From contig CALHGQ010000704.1 in NCBI GenBank assembly GCA_938030175.1, positions 1-39,984 on the forward strand: DNA of 39,984 nt, given 5' to 3'. The position numbers and the translations under genes were made by a program. Below are positions 1 through 8,503 of the stretch, piece by piece (position 1 is the first letter of the stretch; every line of letters begins with the position of its first letter). The notes under the pieces are model-generated. The model was given only the letters and a program-made list of their open reading frames with translations. It ran no database searches and was not told the origin of the DNA. Source of the stretch: an uncultured bacterium. GTDB lineage: Bacteria; Planctomycetota; UBA1135; GCA-002686595.

Positions 1-188
1 GCTGGGTGCCCCGAGTGTCCATTGATCCAGGGAACCCCACCGAAACCGTCGAGATCGTTCTACCGATCGTCGCCAGCTCCGGCACTATCGACGCCCAGGT
101 CTTCGCCGTGATCGCAGCTTGGGATAGCGCGAACAACCTAGCCCCCGGCTACCCGCGCGCGACCTGGGCTTCCACGGTCAGGATCTAG
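1..188 (+). CDS. C-terminal fragment of a probable secreted protein (5' end outside window)
   Basis: The reading frame is open from the window edge to a TAG at 186-188 and codes for about 62 residues, so only the tail of a longer gene is present. The segment is beta-rich, with alternating hydrophobic residues and the motif IDAQVFAVIAAWD about 25 residues before the end. It loosely recalls the ends of secreted proteins elsewhere in this window, which close with a Q(A/S)W(F/Y)RD motif, but the match is weak and I do not assign it to that family. No catalytic motif is visible. It faces a convergent gene ending at 238. Function unknown. Confidence 0.6.
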   Translation, partial: WVPRVSIDPGNPTETVEIVLPIVASSGTIDAQVFAVIAAWDSANNLAPGYPRATWASTVRI

Positions 189-195
189 CAGGCCG

Positions 196-213
196 CCCCA
201 TAGAGCTACGGGG
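196..213. terminator. Small hairpin between convergent genes, possible bidirectional terminator
   Basis: CCCC at 196-199 pairs with GGGG at 210-213, and TAG at 201-203 pairs with CTA at 206-208 around a two-base loop, with one A/C mismatch between the two stems. It lies 8 bases after the stop at 188 and 24 bases before the stop of the facing gene at 238. No T-run follows on either strand, so a terminator role is a guess from position. Confidence 0.25.
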
Positions 214-237
214 TCCAGTGTGAAGGGTGTGCCGGAT

Positions 238-1911
238 CTACTTCAGGTCGATCCGGTACACCGCTCTGTCCTCATCGAGCATGCTCGGTCCGTAAGTTAC
301 CCTGATGCGCTGTTCGGGCGTCCCCCCGATTGTGTCCCCGTCAGCAATGACAGGTCCCGCGGAGACGAGGTACTGCGAAATTCCGAACGCCATGTCGTAG
401 ACCTCCTCGTAAGGAGTTTCGCATGGTGGTATCTCGATCTCCATCAGGCCGAACTCGCTGAGGCCTAAGGTGTAGAGGCCGCGGTTGGGGGAGTCCTGGG
501 TCAGGACCATTTGGAATCGAATCCACACCATCAACGGGAGAGCTTCCCGTGAAGCGTCCCCTGTGAGCTTGAGGAATAGCTTGGCGTTTGTCGCCGCCGG
601 TCCATGCCCCCAAAGAACCCCGAGCGCGCGGTCGCCTGCGAGGGCAAGTGCGGCTCGTACGGCCTGAGTCAGTTCAAGCGCCATCCCCACTGAGTCACCG
701 GTGCCGCCGACGCAGCTCACGATCAGGTGCGACTGGTGGGTCGCCGCTTCTTCACCACCATCCGGCCAGTAGGGGGAAGCAGAGGCCCCGTCCACGGCCT
801 CGTCCATGGGCATCGGCACTAGCGTCTGTGCCAACCCGAGGAGATGGCCCGACTCGAGCTTGATCGCCGTAACGACACCGTCGCTGGCTCCATTCTCCGA
901 GTCCTCGGTGGGATCGGGGCCCTCGGCCCCCGGGAATGTCTTAGCGAGGGCAGCCTCCACCTTCTTGGCCTTGAGCGGCTCGTCTCCCTTCAGAAGTACC
1001 ATCGCTACGATCGCGTCGCCCGTCGATTCGCTCCAGTCGAGCGCATCGCGTTCGGAGAGGTCTACCAGGCCGCCACGAGCTACGTCGAGAGCCTTGCTGC
1101 TCGAGAGGTCGACTCCCGGGGCTGCCGTGGGTTCACGGCGGCACGCGGTGGCAGACACCTCGACCTGACGGGCTGGCACTGTCACCGTCCGGATCTCATC
1201 GGGTCCCAGGTAGAAACGCGTCATCCAGTCGTTCATCCCGCTCAGCTCGTAGCGGGTCCATAGTGAGTCCCCACGTCCCTTCAGCGTGACGCGACCTCCC
1301 TCACGCAGGGTAAGGTTTGGCTTCAGTGTTCCGGACGCCCCGTCCTTTGTGCGGAAAGGGCGGCTGATCCAGCCGTCCGCGGTGATCGCGTAGATGAGCG
1401 CGTCTGCCTCGGCAAGGTGGTCGAGCGCGAAGGTGCCGTCGGCATTCACTGACGCGGCTGTCGCGGCCGCCGCCTCCCGGAGCGGTTGTCCAATGACGGT
1501 TACCTCAAGGTCCTCCCCAAGGGCCTTCTTGGCGAGCCTCGTCCGGACTTTGCCATCGACTTCGAAGGATCGAACGAGCTCGATCTCGATACCCTCGGCG
1601 CCTGCCGCGGCGATGACTTCAGCGACTCCCCAGCCCGGTGCCTCGGCCGTGCCTCGCAGTTCGTAGTGCCCTGCTTCTAGCCCAGTGATACGGAACGTAC
1701 CGTCGCTCTTCACCTTGGCCGCAATGGCTCGTGTGGGCTGCGCGAAGCTGCGGCATTCGATGGCTCCCGGCAGACCGTCTCCGCCTCTGGCCTTGAGGAC
1801 GCCTGAGATCGTCTCGGCTGTTGTGGTGAACGCCGATGCGCTGGCGGTCGCCCAGCTGGCTGCGAGTGCGAGGAAGAGGAATACGAGGGGAAGGCGAGTG
1901 ACTCGGTGCAT
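238..1911 (-). CDS. Secreted protein with carboxypeptidase-regulatory-like repeats and a C-terminal DUF4261-like domain
   Basis: The 557-residue product starts with a clear signal peptide: a basic n-region, a hydrophobic stretch at about residues 7-20, and a likely cut after ASASA near residue 27. Residues about 33-100 and 113-190 look like carboxypeptidase-regulatory-like beta-sandwiches, each with a DGTF motif. From about residue 300 to the end the sequence fits the DUF4261 family: IVAMVLLKGDEPL, then the AQTLVPMPMDEAV segment, HLIVSC, ALGVLWGHG, LPLMVWIRFQ, YTLGLSEFGLMEIEI and DGDTIGG, all in the expected order. DUF4261 proteins have no known biochemical role and are usually short and without export signals, so a secreted version behind Ig-like domains is unusual. 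The ExbD-like gene lies 46 bases upstream on the same strand, so the two are probably cotranscribed. I am confident in the gene and fairly confident in the DUF4261 match. Confidence 0.85.
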   Translation of the reverse strand: MHRVTRLPLVFLFLALAASWATASASAFTTTAETISGVLKARGGDGLPGAIECRSFAQPTRAIAAKVKSDGTFRITGLEAGHYELRGTAEAPGWGVAEVIAAAGAEGIEIELVRSFEVDGKVRTRLAKKALGEDLEVTVIGQPLREAAAATAASVNADGTFALDHLAEADALIYAITADGWISRPFRTKDGASGTLKPNLTLREGGRVTLKGRGDSLWTRYELSGMNDWMTRFYLGPDEIRTVTVPARQVEVSATACRREPTAAPGVDLSSSKALDVARGGLVDLSERDALDWSESTGDAIVAMVLLKGDEPLKAKKVEAALAKTFPGAEGPDPTEDSENGASDGVVTAIKLESGHLLGLAQTLVPMPMDEAVDGASASPYWPDGGEEAATHQSHLIVSCVGGTGDSVGMALELTQAVRAALALAGDRALGVLWGHGPAATNAKLFLKLTGDASREALPLMVWIRFQMVLTQDSPNRGLYTLGLSEFGLMEIEIPPCETPYEEVYDMAFGISQYLVSAGPVIADGDTIGGTPEQRIRVTYGPSMLDEDRAVYRIDLK

Positions 1912-1957
1912 GGTCGGACCTTACGGGAGTCGAGCGCTCCCCGTAATTCCGTGCCGC

Positions 1958-2506
1958 TTATTTCTCGTGGAAGCCCATGAACGTCACGTCCTGCACGCCT
2001 GCAGCCAGAAACGCGTCGAGCACCTGAACGACCTCGTCTTGGATCACGCCCTCGCGTGGATCTATCGAACACCGTGCGTCTGGGTTGCCATCCAAGAGCT
2101 TCAGAAGCACGTCGAAGGCCTCCGCTTGGTTCAGGCCAGACTGCGCTCCGACGCGGTACCGAATGACACGGTCATCGCCGTACTGGAAGCGCAGGCCACT
2201 GGCGGCGTCCTCTGCGCTGTAGGGGCGAAGCTCTCCGTTGCGCTGCTGGCGCATACGGGTTCCCGGTTCTTCCACATCCATCCGGACCACGATCTTCTCC
2301 AGCGGCTCCGCAGGTGCTGTGCTAACGCCCACGTCTTTCGGCAGATGCGCACCCATCGCGCCTTCCAGCACCTTGAACTTGAGGGTGCACATAAAGAAGA
2401 TCAGGAGCAGAAACGTGACGTCGATCATCGGCGTCATCTGCAGTTCGCACTGCTCATCCTGAAGGTCCTCGCGATGATTCGATCCCGTGGAGCTAGACTT
2501 GCGCAT
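1958..2506 (-). CDS. ExbD/TolR-family biopolymer transport protein
   Basis: The 182-residue product matches ExbD/TolR, the peptidoglycan-side partner of the ExbB/TolQ proton channel that powers outer-membrane transport or cell-envelope integrity. Residues 21-45 hold the family hallmark, MTPMIDVTFLLLIFFM, a single membrane helix with the conserved proton-relay Asp at about residue 29. The rest is a periplasmic domain ending in a segment where ExbD proteins carry a beta strand (VQDVTFMGF). I chose the ATG at 2504-2506, which leaves a 26-residue cytoplasmic tail. The frame is open upstream to 2596, but that extra stretch looks like leader sequence and no start has a Shine-Dalgarno. No exbB or tonB gene lies next to it. 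The tail is polar (RKSSSTGSNHRED), as is common in planctomycete homologues. Confidence 0.88.
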   Translation of the reverse strand: MRKSSSTGSNHREDLQDEQCELQMTPMIDVTFLLLIFFMCTLKFKVLEGAMGAHLPKDVGVSTAPAEPLEKIVVRMDVEEPGTRMRQQRNGELRPYSAEDAASGLRFQYGDDRVIRYRVGAQSGLNQAEAFDVLLKLLDGNPDARCSIDPREGVIQDEVVQVLDAFLAAGVQDVTFMGFHEK

Positions 2507-2674
2507 GGATAGGGTGGTTGGGTTGCGGGCAGAGGGGAACGCAGCGAGGTGCCCGTTCCCGGTCCCTGGCGCTAGCGAGCGCGTGGAATTGGGCAACGAT
2601 CCTTTTCGAAGATTTCTACGCGCTTCGCTCCTCAGACGGCAGGTCTCGGACCCGTCGTACCCCCCTGCCGCCGC

Positions 2675-5140
2675 CTAGCGGAAGTACTCGGGCAGCCTCG
2701 GCTGCACGTCGAGCTTCTCGTAGTTGAAGCCGCTTCCGCGCGGCGTGTAGTCGCCGACGATGCCGACGTCCAGGTCGGCTTTGATGTCGCCTTCGCGCCC
2801 CAGGCCCCAGAGAATCCCGTTCAAGAGGACGCGCCGCATGTCCTCACACTCGAAGTCCTCCGCGCTTCCCATCGTGGTGTTGAACACTCGGGAGGTCTTC
2901 CCGTTGGCACCGGTCCACTCCTTGACCCAGGCGACGGGAAGAGCGATCAGGTCCGGGTTCGGTTCATCCGCGGGGTCGCGACCCATGAGCGGCTGCCCCA
3001 TCAGGAGTGGCGTGCAGTCCGCCGGCAGCGATTCTCCTTCGGGGTAGGTTCGGTACACGTCGGTCGTGCCCCACACGTCGTCGACTCCGCGCAGTATCGG
3101 GTGGTCGGCGTTCGCTTCCACGGCGCTGGCACGGGTCGAATCCTGGCTCCAGCGTCCGTGGTGTCCCCGGAACGCGCCGCCTAGCACGTCCTCGCCGAAA
3201 CGCGCGCGCTGGCCGTCGACCCGGTAGTCCCAGTCCACGAAACCATGGTTGCCGGTGCGCACGGCAAGGATCGGCTTGCCTGAATCGAGGTACTCGTAGA
3301 TCGGTTTCAGCTGCTCCTTGGGGAGGCTCAAGAGGCGCGTGTAGAACACGACGGCGTCCGCGGTCTTGAGGTGCTCCAGGCCCGGCAAGTTGTGTTTTGT
3401 GGGATCGTCCCGCTTCTTCATCTCTGCCGTGGGATCCACGAGCCCTTGGTCGTTGAGCCCAAAAAGCACCGTCGTGTGCATCCCGTGCTTCTCGGCGAAG
3501 GTGCGCGCCACCATCGGCATGCACTCTTCGCTGCGGTACTCTTGGTCGCCCGCGAGGAAGACCACGTGGGGGGAATCCTCCGTGGCCGCCTTTGCGCTGT
3601 AGGTCAGCCAGCGCTTGTCCTTGGGGACCGGGTGCATCGATGGGGCGGGTACTTCGTTCACGGTGTAGTAGGCGTCCTTGTGCAGAAGCTCCATGCCCAT
3701 CGCCGAGCGAAGCGCCGTGAGGTCGAACTCGTGCACGTGTCCTCTCTTGAGCTCGTTCAGCGTGATGCGGACCGAGCGCCCGTCGTCGGAGACCTCGGCC
3801 GAGCGTACCTCGGGTGTCGTCTGGTCCACCTCCGGGCCGCCGTATCCCTGGCGGTAGATGTGAGTGAACGTCCCGAGGGCCCATGAGCTCGGATCCGCCG
3901 CGATTTCCGGTTCCACTGGCAGCGTGAAGCGAACGTCGAATCCGTCGCTCGTGATCGTGATCCGCTCCACCTCGAAGGGGGTCACGCCTGTCCACTCAAG
4001 GCGCTCGAGCGCAAACGGCTTGAGACCACGAACGGGCCAACCCCGGTTGGTGCCGCCAGCCAAGAGGTTGCCATCTTGGGTGAAGCGCACGTCAAGGATG
4101 CCCGTGGAGAGTCCCTCGCGGAACGGATAGCAGGCGCCCTGCCATACGCCGTTCACTTGCTCCGTCGTCGCCCGCAGGATGACCGACAGGCTGAAGTCAC
4201 CGAGGAACATCTGATCCTTGAAGGGGCCAAAGTCGCCGCCCGTGCGGTCGATGTCAAAGCCCATGATCGAGCGGCCCATCCGGATGTAGGGAAACACTAC
4301 GGCGTACGGGGTCAGCTCCGGGACGCGCTCGCGCTCCGTGATGATCCTAGTCCTCGACTCTGGCACGTTCGGGGCCTCGCCAAGGTTCGGCGCAAAGGGG
4401 TACCAGTTGAAGCTCACCGGGTGCCCGTGAAAGCTGCCCTCCGTGACGGCCTTCAGGCTGCAGGCCGAGTTCCACGGACCTTGGCTCTCGATGTAGAAGA
4501 GCGCGCCGGTCTCGTTGGGTCCGATACCGCCCGGGCTGCGCAGACCGCTGGCCACCGGGATCGTCTCGCCCTCAGGCGTGATCTTGAGGACCCAGCCGCG
4601 GAACAGCGCGCGCGAGTGGTACGACATCGAAAGGCCGAGGGCGACGTGCATGTTGCCGTCCGTGTCCGGTCCCGTGCCGAAGGCGTACTCGTGGTAGTTT
4701 TCGTAGCCCCAACCGTCGGACAGGGTGTCGAAGCGGTCAGCGCGGCCATCCCCGTCGGAATCAGTGACGCGGGTCATCTCGCAGCTTTGGGTGACAAGCA
4801 AGCCGCCGTCGATGGGGTGCAATCCGAAGATCTCGTCGAGACCGTTGGCGAAGAGCTCAAAGGTCGGCTCCGGCCTTGGGTCGTCTACGCCGGATACGAA
4901 GTAGATGTCCCCGTGGCGTGTCCCAATGGCGATGCGCCCGTCGGGCAACTGCGCGAAGGCTCCGGCCTCGATGATCAGCTCCTCGGGGATCGGAAGGCTC
5001 ACCAATCGGTAGTACTCTCGCTCTGCGGACTCCGTTCCCCAGCGGTCACCGAGGTCTTCACTGGACGCGGAGGCGACAGTGGCCGTTAGTGCAAGAAACG
5101 CTGCACCCATGGGCACGCGGCCATCAATCAACAAGGTCAT
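2675..5140 (-). CDS. Secreted sugar-dehydrogenase-like beta-propeller fused to a ThuA-like domain
   Basis: The 821-residue product has a weak signal peptide (hydrophobic stretch at about residues 11-26, ending ASASS). Residues about 40-390 resemble the glucose/sorbosone dehydrogenase-type propeller of planctomycete 'membrane-bound dehydrogenase' proteins, with the calcium-loop-like DSDGDGRADRFD and segments such as ASGLRSPGGIG. A short Ig-like region follows at about 390-500. Residues about 515-790 form a ThuA-like domain (trehalose-utilisation family, class I glutamine-amidotransferase-like fold), with VVFLAGDQEY, VVFYTRL, RTGNHGF and FRGHHG. ThuA-like proteins act on sugars, but the exact reaction is unsettled. 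The start overlaps the end of the cytochrome gene by 17 bases, and a GGAG lies 7 bases upstream of the ATG, so the two genes are translationally coupled. I infer periplasmic sugar oxidation feeding electrons to the cytochrome. Confidence 0.87.
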   Translation of the reverse strand: MTLLIDGRVPMGAAFLALTATVASASSEDLGDRWGTESAEREYYRLVSLPIPEELIIEAGAFAQLPDGRIAIGTRHGDIYFVSGVDDPRPEPTFELFANGLDEIFGLHPIDGGLLVTQSCEMTRVTDSDGDGRADRFDTLSDGWGYENYHEYAFGTGPDTDGNMHVALGLSMSYHSRALFRGWVLKITPEGETIPVASGLRSPGGIGPNETGALFYIESQGPWNSACSLKAVTEGSFHGHPVSFNWYPFAPNLGEAPNVPESRTRIITERERVPELTPYAVVFPYIRMGRSIMGFDIDRTGGDFGPFKDQMFLGDFSLSVILRATTEQVNGVWQGACYPFREGLSTGILDVRFTQDGNLLAGGTNRGWPVRGLKPFALERLEWTGVTPFEVERITITSDGFDVRFTLPVEPEIAADPSSWALGTFTHIYRQGYGGPEVDQTTPEVRSAEVSDDGRSVRITLNELKRGHVHEFDLTALRSAMGMELLHKDAYYTVNEVPAPSMHPVPKDKRWLTYSAKAATEDSPHVVFLAGDQEYRSEECMPMVARTFAEKHGMHTTVLFGLNDQGLVDPTAEMKKRDDPTKHNLPGLEHLKTADAVVFYTRLLSLPKEQLKPIYEYLDSGKPILAVRTGNHGFVDWDYRVDGQRARFGEDVLGGAFRGHHGRWSQDSTRASAVEANADHPILRGVDDVWGTTDVYRTYPEGESLPADCTPLLMGQPLMGRDPADEPNPDLIALPVAWVKEWTGANGKTSRVFNTTMGSAEDFECEDMRRVLLNGILWGLGREGDIKADLDVGIVGDYTPRGSGFNYEKLDVQPRLPEYFR

Positions 5141-7418
5141 AGTTCAGCTCCAGCTGTGTGCGGCCAACGGGGAGGTCCAGATCGATGAGTAGCTCTTGGC
5201 CCTCGTCCCAAGGACGAAGCCGGGCGGCGCCGAAAGTTGAGTCAGCGGGGACTCTTAGGAGGAGACTACCTACGCGGTACTCGCCGGGCGCGGACGATTC
5301 GATCTCGCCCGCGAGAGCGCGGAAGGTCAGGCGTGCGGCGGCCTGGGTCTCAAGCGTCAGCCCGCGACTGAGGGTCGTCCTGCCGTCCACGACTCGAGGC
5401 GCCGCCCGGTCTTCCACCATGACGTCTCCGAGTGAGTAGCGCAGCGTCGGATAGCCTTCTGGGTCCAGGTGATAGCCTCGGAATCTGTAGCCCAGCCGCC
5501 GAGGGTAGGTGGGATCCGCATTGATCGGCTCCTCCTCGGTGGTGATCGGTCGCAAGGGCCACGCAGCAGCCTCGTCTAGGTCAGCGAGTAGTGCGACGTC
5601 CCGCGGAAGCTCCGTCGCCTGGGACCTCGGACTGAAGTCGCCTGCTCCTTGCCCGTTCCAGTTCACGGAGACAAAGTCGCCCCTCCATAGGCCTGCCATC
5701 GCGCCGTTGTTCGCGTCGAACGCAAAGTGAATTCCCTCGGGGAATCCGACCGCGATCCCGCGGAAGCCCGCGACTCGGCTGCGGCCGCGGTACACCATCG
5801 GGCGCTCCGCCACGTCGACGTTCCAATTCGGCTGTGCGATGCCGATCGGATTTCGGGCGCTGCGACCTAGGCGTAGGAAGTGCCAGATCGCGGCGATCTG
5901 TTGGTCGGTGTCGCCGTCGAGTAGCCCGTCGTACGCGGCGACGCCGCCCGACCAGGACTCGGGCATGATCACGCCCGGGAGCAAGGACTGCGGCGCGACG
6001 AGGAAGTCGCGGAACCAGCGCTCGCGCAGCCGCTCCGGCATCGTGATGAGGTCCATCCCCTGGAAGTTGGGTCCGCGCTGAGCGTTGAACGAGTGGCACG
6101 AGACGCAGCCGAGCCCGGTGACGCCCAGGAGTTTCTGGGCGGCCTCCCGCGTGGGGCGCTCTTCGTCGCCCTCCACCTTCGGCAGTTCGAGCGGCGGCTG
6201 GGCATCGACCTCCTCCAGGAGGTCCGGCAGGTGGGCGAGGTTGTCTTCCCCGAACATGGGCATGCGAGTATGCATGTACGGCCTGACCGAAGCACCGTCG
6301 TATAGGACGCGCTCGAGCCAGGCGCGACGGAGCTTGCCGCCGACGCCGTCGAGGTGCGGCGGTCGGCGCGCGTGCTCGCCGAGATCCGGTTCATCGGTGA
6401 CGAGGAAGTCGTCGAGGTGTGCCGGGACGCCGCCGGAACCATTGCGGTCGTGGCACGCCGTGCAGCGGAACGCCGCGAGTGAGTTCGCGACTTGCTCGGT
6501 GGGGGAGCGCTCTTGGTCGAGAAGGGCCATGGCGTCCCTTAGGGCCGATCGCTCCTCGTCGGTGAATCGGTACTGGGGGACACCCGCGGGTGGGTCCTCC
6601 GACAGGCAGCCCCCGGACGGGTCGTTCCTCGCCGGCCCTGCACCCTTGACCGGTGCGTCGTCGAGGCCGCTGTGACAGTTGGCGCAGCCGAGCGCGCGGA
6701 ATCGTTGACGGCCGCTCTCTACCAACTCCTCATCGAAGGGGGCCGTCGCCGCAGTGATGCTCACCACGCTGTTCTCGGGGACAAACGTCAGGTATCCCGC
6801 GAGGTCACGGGCTTCCCCGCGGTTCAGGTGCATGTTCGGCATGAGGCCGGCGGGTCGGTGGGCCAGCGGGTCGCCGAGGAAGCGTGCGAGGCCCCGGGGG
6901 GTGTACTTCGCCATGACACCGTCGAGGGAGCGCATGTCGGATGTTGGGCCTGGGTCGGTCGGCGACGCCTTCCCGGTTCGCTGGACCCCGTGGCACATCA
7001 CGCAGCCCACCTCGTGGTACAGCCGCTCGCCGCGCCTGCGTGATTTCTCCGGGTCGCCCCAGTCCAGCTCTGCGGGCTCGTCCCGCTCAGCGGCGACGGA
7101 CGCCAAAAAGGCGCTGAGCTCCACGGCCGCAACCACTCGCTCCGAATCAGGAAGCGACGCGACCAGGTCGGGCATCCGTGTGTCCGGATTCACCGAGTGC
7201 GGCACCATCATCAGTGACACCATGAACTCGGGTCGGACATTGCCGATGCTCATCCGCAGGTCGGGGGCTGCGCGCAGTCCAGCGGACTTCAGGTCGTCGT
7301 GGCAGGCGGCGCACCCGAGGGAAGCGATCGACTCGCGCTCCGCTTGTGTCGCCGCGCCGGCGGAATCGGGGAACAGTCCAAGGAGGACCAACGCCAAGAG
7401 CACGGGGACGTGATTCAT
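5124..7418 (-). CDS. Periplasmic multi-haem c-type cytochrome (five CXXCH sites)
   Basis: From the ATG at 7416-7418 the product is 764 residues with a classic signal peptide (MNHVPVLLALVLLGLFP, cut near SAGAA). The frame runs open further upstream to 7574, but that start would bury the signal peptide. Five haem c sites are visible: CAACH (36-40), CVMCH (139-143), CANCH (245-249), CTACH (319-323) and CVSCH (438-442). Several MP pairs (RMPDL, TRMPMF, IMPESW) could supply axial methionines. The last 220 residues lack haem sites and form a separate beta-rich domain seen attached to cytochromes in planctomycetes; it may bind the substrate or partner. The gene overlaps the ThuA/propeller gene and is divergent from the sugar operon at 7613. 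Role as electron acceptor for the dehydrogenase is inferred. Confidence 0.88.
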   Translation of the reverse strand: MNHVPVLLALVLLGLFPDSAGAATQAERESIASLGCAACHDDLKSAGLRAAPDLRMSIGNVRPEFMVSLMMVPHSVNPDTRMPDLVASLPDSERVVAAVELSAFLASVAAERDEPAELDWGDPEKSRRRGERLYHEVGCVMCHGVQRTGKASPTDPGPTSDMRSLDGVMAKYTPRGLARFLGDPLAHRPAGLMPNMHLNRGEARDLAGYLTFVPENSVVSITAATAPFDEELVESGRQRFRALGCANCHSGLDDAPVKGAGPARNDPSGGCLSEDPPAGVPQYRFTDEERSALRDAMALLDQERSPTEQVANSLAAFRCTACHDRNGSGGVPAHLDDFLVTDEPDLGEHARRPPHLDGVGGKLRRAWLERVLYDGASVRPYMHTRMPMFGEDNLAHLPDLLEEVDAQPPLELPKVEGDEERPTREAAQKLLGVTGLGCVSCHSFNAQRGPNFQGMDLITMPERLRERWFRDFLVAPQSLLPGVIMPESWSGGVAAYDGLLDGDTDQQIAAIWHFLRLGRSARNPIGIAQPNWNVDVAERPMVYRGRSRVAGFRGIAVGFPEGIHFAFDANNGAMAGLWRGDFVSVNWNGQGAGDFSPRSQATELPRDVALLADLDEAAAWPLRPITTEEEPINADPTYPRRLGYRFRGYHLDPEGYPTLRYSLGDVMVEDRAAPRVVDGRTTLSRGLTLETQAAARLTFRALAGEIESSAPGEYRVGSLLLRVPADSTFGAARLRPWDEGQELLIDLDLPVGRTQLELNYDLVD

Positions 7419-7508
7419 GACCTTCGAGGATAGGCGAGGACGCGACCCATGGAGGAGAGCACTGCGTGGAAGTTGGGGCACGGCGATTCGGGCAGACGAT
7501 GCCCAAGC

Positions 7509-7537
7509 GTTCATCGCGGCGCCCTTGTGCGTATACT
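7509..7537 (+). promoter_or_regulatory. Possible sigma70-type promoter for the 7613 operon, in the divergent intergenic region
   Basis: The 194 bases between the divergent starts at 7418 and 7613 must hold promoters for both directions. A good -10 match, TATACT, lies at 7532-7537, but the hexamer 17 bases upstream (GTTCAT, 7509-7514) is only a poor -35. No operator or other dyad was evident. The assignment is tentative. Confidence 0.25.
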
Positions 7538-7612
7538 GGAGGCGCAGCAGGGCGGCAACTTCGTCGACGTGCATAGAGAGTCGGCGGATAGATCACGGAG
7601 ACAAGAAGGGCT

Positions 7613-8503
7613 ATGGAGCTCGCGATTCACACTTGGATGCGCAGCGAACCGCTGGAGCAAGCGATTCGACGCGCTGCGGCCGCGGGCGTGACGGCCCTTG
7701 AGATTGCTGGTGAGCCTGACCGGCACGTCCCCAAGGACGTCGAGCCGATGCTGAAAGCGGCCGGCATGACCTGCTTCGGCGGCGTCACCCTCATGATGGA
7801 GGGCCGTAGCCTGATCACCTCCGATGCCGCGCGCCGCGCCAAGTCGATCCAGTACGTCAAGGACTGCGTCACCCTGGTGAGTGACCTCGGCGGGATCGAG
7901 CTGTCGGTGGTGCCTGCGACCGTCGGTCAGATCGTGCCCGAAGGGCGCCCCGACGACGAGTGGCGCTGGGCCATCGACAGTCTCTCGGAGTGCGTCGAGC
8001 ACGCGCGGCCCCAGGGCGTGACCATTGCGATCGAGCCGATCAATCGCTTTGAGACCTACTTCATCAACCGCGCGGATCAAGCGCTCGCCCTCGCCGAGGC
8101 CGTGGGACCCGATTGCGGCGTGTGCCTCGATCTCTTCCACATGAACATGGAGGAGGACGACGTCCTCGCGGCCCTGCGGCGTGCAGGACCGCGCCTCGCC
8201 GACGTGCACGTTGCCGACAACAACCGCATGCCGCCAGGCATGGGCACCCTGGATTGGCGCAAGATCGTCTCGACCCTTGAGGAGATCGATTACGGCGGGC
8301 CGCTCTCGATCGAGTTTTGTGCGCCGGTGGATCGGACGCCTGCGAACCCGCACCCCGGTTCCATCGATGAGGACCCGAGCGGAGTCTCCGCGGAGGACCG
8401 CAAATTCATCGAGGACCATGGTTCCAACCTTTTGAGCGAGGGCTTCTACACCCAGCTCGTGGAGACCTCGGCCCAGACGCTCCTGCCCCTGATCGGTCGA
8501 TGA
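7613..8503 (+). CDS. Sugar epimerase/isomerase of the D-tagatose 3-epimerase type
   Basis: The 296-residue product is a TIM-barrel protein of the sugar phosphate isomerase/epimerase (AP-endonuclease 2-like) superfamily. All four metal ligands of the D-tagatose/D-psicose 3-epimerase family can be placed: E141 in EPINRFE, D173 in LDLFHMN, H199 in VHVADNNR and E234 in SIEF. The LDLFHMNMEE and ADNNRMPPGMG segments closely follow that family, which works on free ketohexoses with a divalent metal; the exact sugar cannot be read. The start has a strong Shine-Dalgarno (AAGAAGGG at 7603-7610), rare in this window. The stop overlaps the next gene by 4 bases (ATGA). It is the first gene of a four-gene operon for a sugar or sugar acid and presumably cytoplasmic, since no signal peptide is present. 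Confidence 0.9.
   Translation: MELAIHTWMRSEPLEQAIRRAAAAGVTALEIAGEPDRHVPKDVEPMLKAAGMTCFGGVTLMMEGRSLITSDAARRAKSIQYVKDCVTLVSDLGGIELSVVPATVGQIVPEGRPDDEWRWAIDSLSECVEHARPQGVTIAIEPINRFETYFINRADQALALAEAVGPDCGVCLDLFHMNMEEDDVLAALRRAGPRLADVHVADNNRMPPGMGTLDWRKIVSTLEEIDYGGPLSIEFCAPVDRTPANPHPGSIDEDPSGVSAEDRKFIEDHGSNLLSEGFYTQLVETSAQTLLPLIGR

Noticed and set aside
1685-2512. Long plus-strand reading frame of 275 codons antisense to the ExbD-like gene
   Set aside because: It mirrors a gene with clear family motifs; its product has no recognisable domain and its Arg/His-rich composition is typical of antisense frames in GC-rich DNA.
4076-5089. Plus-strand frame of 337 codons antisense to the ThuA/propeller gene
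   Set aside because: The opposite strand codes for an intact, recognisable protein; this frame has no domain, signal or conserved motif.
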